DNA from: an uncultured Micrococcales bacterium
GTDB lineage: Bacteria > Actinomycetota > Actinomycetes > S36-B12 > UBA10799
Direction of reading: 5' to 3'
DNA length: 7,327 bases
NCBI GenBank assembly: GCA_937952095.1
Contig: CALFYG010000196.1
Coordinates: forward strand, 1-7,327
The position numbers and the translations under genes are program-made. Below the pieces are notes generated by a model, which was given only the letters and a program-made list of their open reading frames with translations, was not told the origin of the DNA and did no database searches. The first letter of the stretch is position 1. Every line of letters starts with the position of its first letter. This document shows, piece after piece, positions 6,163 through 7,327 of this stretch.

Positions 6163-6169
6163 TGGCGGA

Positions 6170-7327
6170 ATGGAGACCTACCCACGCCAGGCGGCGCTGA
6201 CCGGTCAGTTCCGGCACGGCCAACCCCGCACCTTCCGGGTCACGGACACCTCGGTGTACTTCCTGCGCTCACAAGGCAGTCGTGACGCCGCACTGCGCTT
6301 GTACCGGTGGGATCGGGCGACCGGTGCGGCCATGGAACTGTTGGCGGGCTCGGGTGACCCCACCGACGCCGAGTTGGCCATGCGCGAGCGGCTGCGGGAG
6401 ACGGCTTCCGGAATCACGACCTATGACGTGCGCGATGACCGGGTCGTCGCGGGCGTGGGCGGCAGTCTGCTGGCCTGGGACCAGATGGACGGCGGACGGC
6501 AGATCGCAGCCGCCGACGGCGCCTACGATCCCCGTCTGAGCCCTGACGGTCAGTGGATCAGCTGGGTCTCGAATGGCGCACTGCAGGTGTGCAGTTGGGA
6601 TGGTTCGGATCACCGGATCCTGGTCGAGTCGGAGGCGGACATCACGTGGGCGGTCTGTGACTTCATCGCCGCCGAAGAGCTCAACCGCAGCCGCGGGTAC
6701 TGGTGGTTGCCCGACTCGTCGGGTCTGATGGTGCAGCGCACGGACGATACGCCGGTGCCGATCTGGCATCGCAGCGATCCTGCCAACCCACAGCGGGAAC
6801 CCGCCCAGCAGCGCTACCCCCACGCCGGAGCAGCGAACGCCCTAGTCGAGGTGTGGCGGTTCGACCTCGATGGTGAAGGAGCCCGGGTGCCGTTGCCCGA
6901 GGCGGAGTACCTCGCCACAGTGCGCGGGGGCGCCATCGGCGTGTTCGACCGAGCCCAGACGGCACTGACCGTCTGCGACTTCGACGGCCAGACCATCGGG
7001 CGCGTCGAACAGCAGCCTTGGCTGGACCTGGTACCGGGCCTGCCGCGGCGCAGCGGCGATGTCTTGGTGGCGTGGACCGATGAGGCGCGCCGCCGTCTGA
7101 TAATGGACGGGCAGGCGGTGACACCTGCCGAGGTGCACCTGCGCAGCTACCTCGGCGAGATCGACGGAACCCACTACGTCACGGCCTGTACCACCCCGGC
7201 GGAGAGCCGCGTGGGCTGCATCGATTCCGGCGGGTTCCGGTGGCTGTCCGAACCCGGGAAGTACACCACCGCCACCGTCGAGAGTGACCTGATCATCACC
7301 AGCGAAACGACCTGGGGTCGATACGGG
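6170..7327 (+). CDS. S9B (dipeptidyl-peptidase IV-like) serine peptidase, N-terminal part, cut by window edge
   Basis: The visible 386 residues form the N-terminal beta-propeller domain of the DPP-IV family, which gates access to a C-terminal alpha/beta-hydrolase domain that is outside the window. The clearest signature is EELNRSRGYWWLPDS (169-183). The Glu169-Glu170 pair corresponds to the double glutamate that binds the free N-terminus of the substrate in DPP-IV. RTDDTPVPIWH (190-200) and RYPHAGAAN (215-223) follow, matching the family's D-E-S-x-V-P and YPKAGxxN blocks. DPRLSPDGQWISWV (120-133) is a typical propeller blade. No signal peptide or membrane segment is seen at the N-terminus (METYPRQAAL), so the enzyme is probably cytosolic, with a role in peptide turnover. 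The frame is open to the last base, and complete members are usually near 700 residues. The catalytic Ser, Asp and His cannot be checked here. The ATG is supported by the -10 box 7 nt upstream. Confidence 0.88.
   Translation, partial: METYPRQAALTGQFRHGQPRTFRVTDTSVYFLRSQGSRDAALRLYRWDRATGAAMELLAGSGDPTDAELAMRERLRETASGITTYDVRDDRVVAGVGGSLLAWDQMDGGRQIAAADGAYDPRLSPDGQWISWVSNGALQVCSWDGSDHRILVESEADITWAVCDFIAAEELNRSRGYWWLPDSSGLMVQRTDDTPVPIWHRSDPANPQREPAQQRYPHAGAANALVEVWRFDLDGEGARVPLPEAEYLATVRGGAIGVFDRAQTALTVCDFDGQTIGRVEQQPWLDLVPGLPRRSGDVLVAWTDEARRRLIMDGQAVTPAEVHLRSYLGEIDGTHYVTACTTPAESRVGCIDSGGFRWLSEPGKYTTATVESDLIITSETTWGRYG

Noticed and set aside
6269..7174. Several minus-strand open frames (up to 184 codons) opposite the S9 peptidase gene
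   Set aside because: The plus-strand frame is open from 6170 to the window end and carries DPP-IV family motifs. The minus frames overlap each other and look like shadows.

Overview
The window looks like ordinary chromosome from a high-GC, mycothiol-producing actinobacterium. The reasons are the strong GC bias, an MshB-type deacetylase for mycothiol synthesis, an actinobacterial-type DapC aminotransferase next to a seven-iron ferredoxin, and several genes whose only start signal is a TANNNT -10 box 6-7 nt before the start codon (leaderless layout). The sequence does not fix a genus. I see no tRNA, rRNA, CRISPR array, insertion sequence or phage gene.

Layout: six genes lie on the minus strand and are transcribed from right to left: mshB (5191-6084), an FtsH-like membrane AAA protease (3207-5102), a flavin reductase-like protein (2723-3196), a seven-iron ferredoxin (2292-2618), the aminotransferase dapC (1234-2289) and a type II citrate synthase cut by the left edge (1-943). 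A seventh gene, the N-terminal propeller part of an S9B (DPP-IV-like) peptidase, runs on the plus strand from 6170 off the right edge. It is divergent from mshB across an 85-bp shared promoter region.

How the genes connect: spacing suggests two tight pairs, ftsH-like/flavin reductase (10 bp apart) and ferredoxin/dapC (2 bp apart, with no ribosome-binding site for dapC). Several products are tied to redox or central metabolism: mycothiol synthesis, a flavin reductase, a low-potential ferredoxin, lysine/peptidoglycan precursor synthesis and TCA-cycle entry. Any functional link beyond proximity is inference. From memory, Mycobacterium tuberculosis also has mshB, fdxC and a DapC-like aminotransferase within a few genes of each other, which would make this an old neighbourhood with different intervening genes.

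The least explained parts are (1) a cluster of imperfect direct and inverted repeats built on GTTAGTCCC / GGTCTAAC in the 290-bp gap between dapC and citrate synthase, (2) a symmetric divergent promoter in which an 8-bp inverted repeat supplies both -35 elements, and (3) the FtsH-like protein, which departs from classical FtsH in its Walker B motif, pore loop, membrane part and two insertions. I found no clear new multi-gene system; the promising leads are regulatory and protein-family leads.
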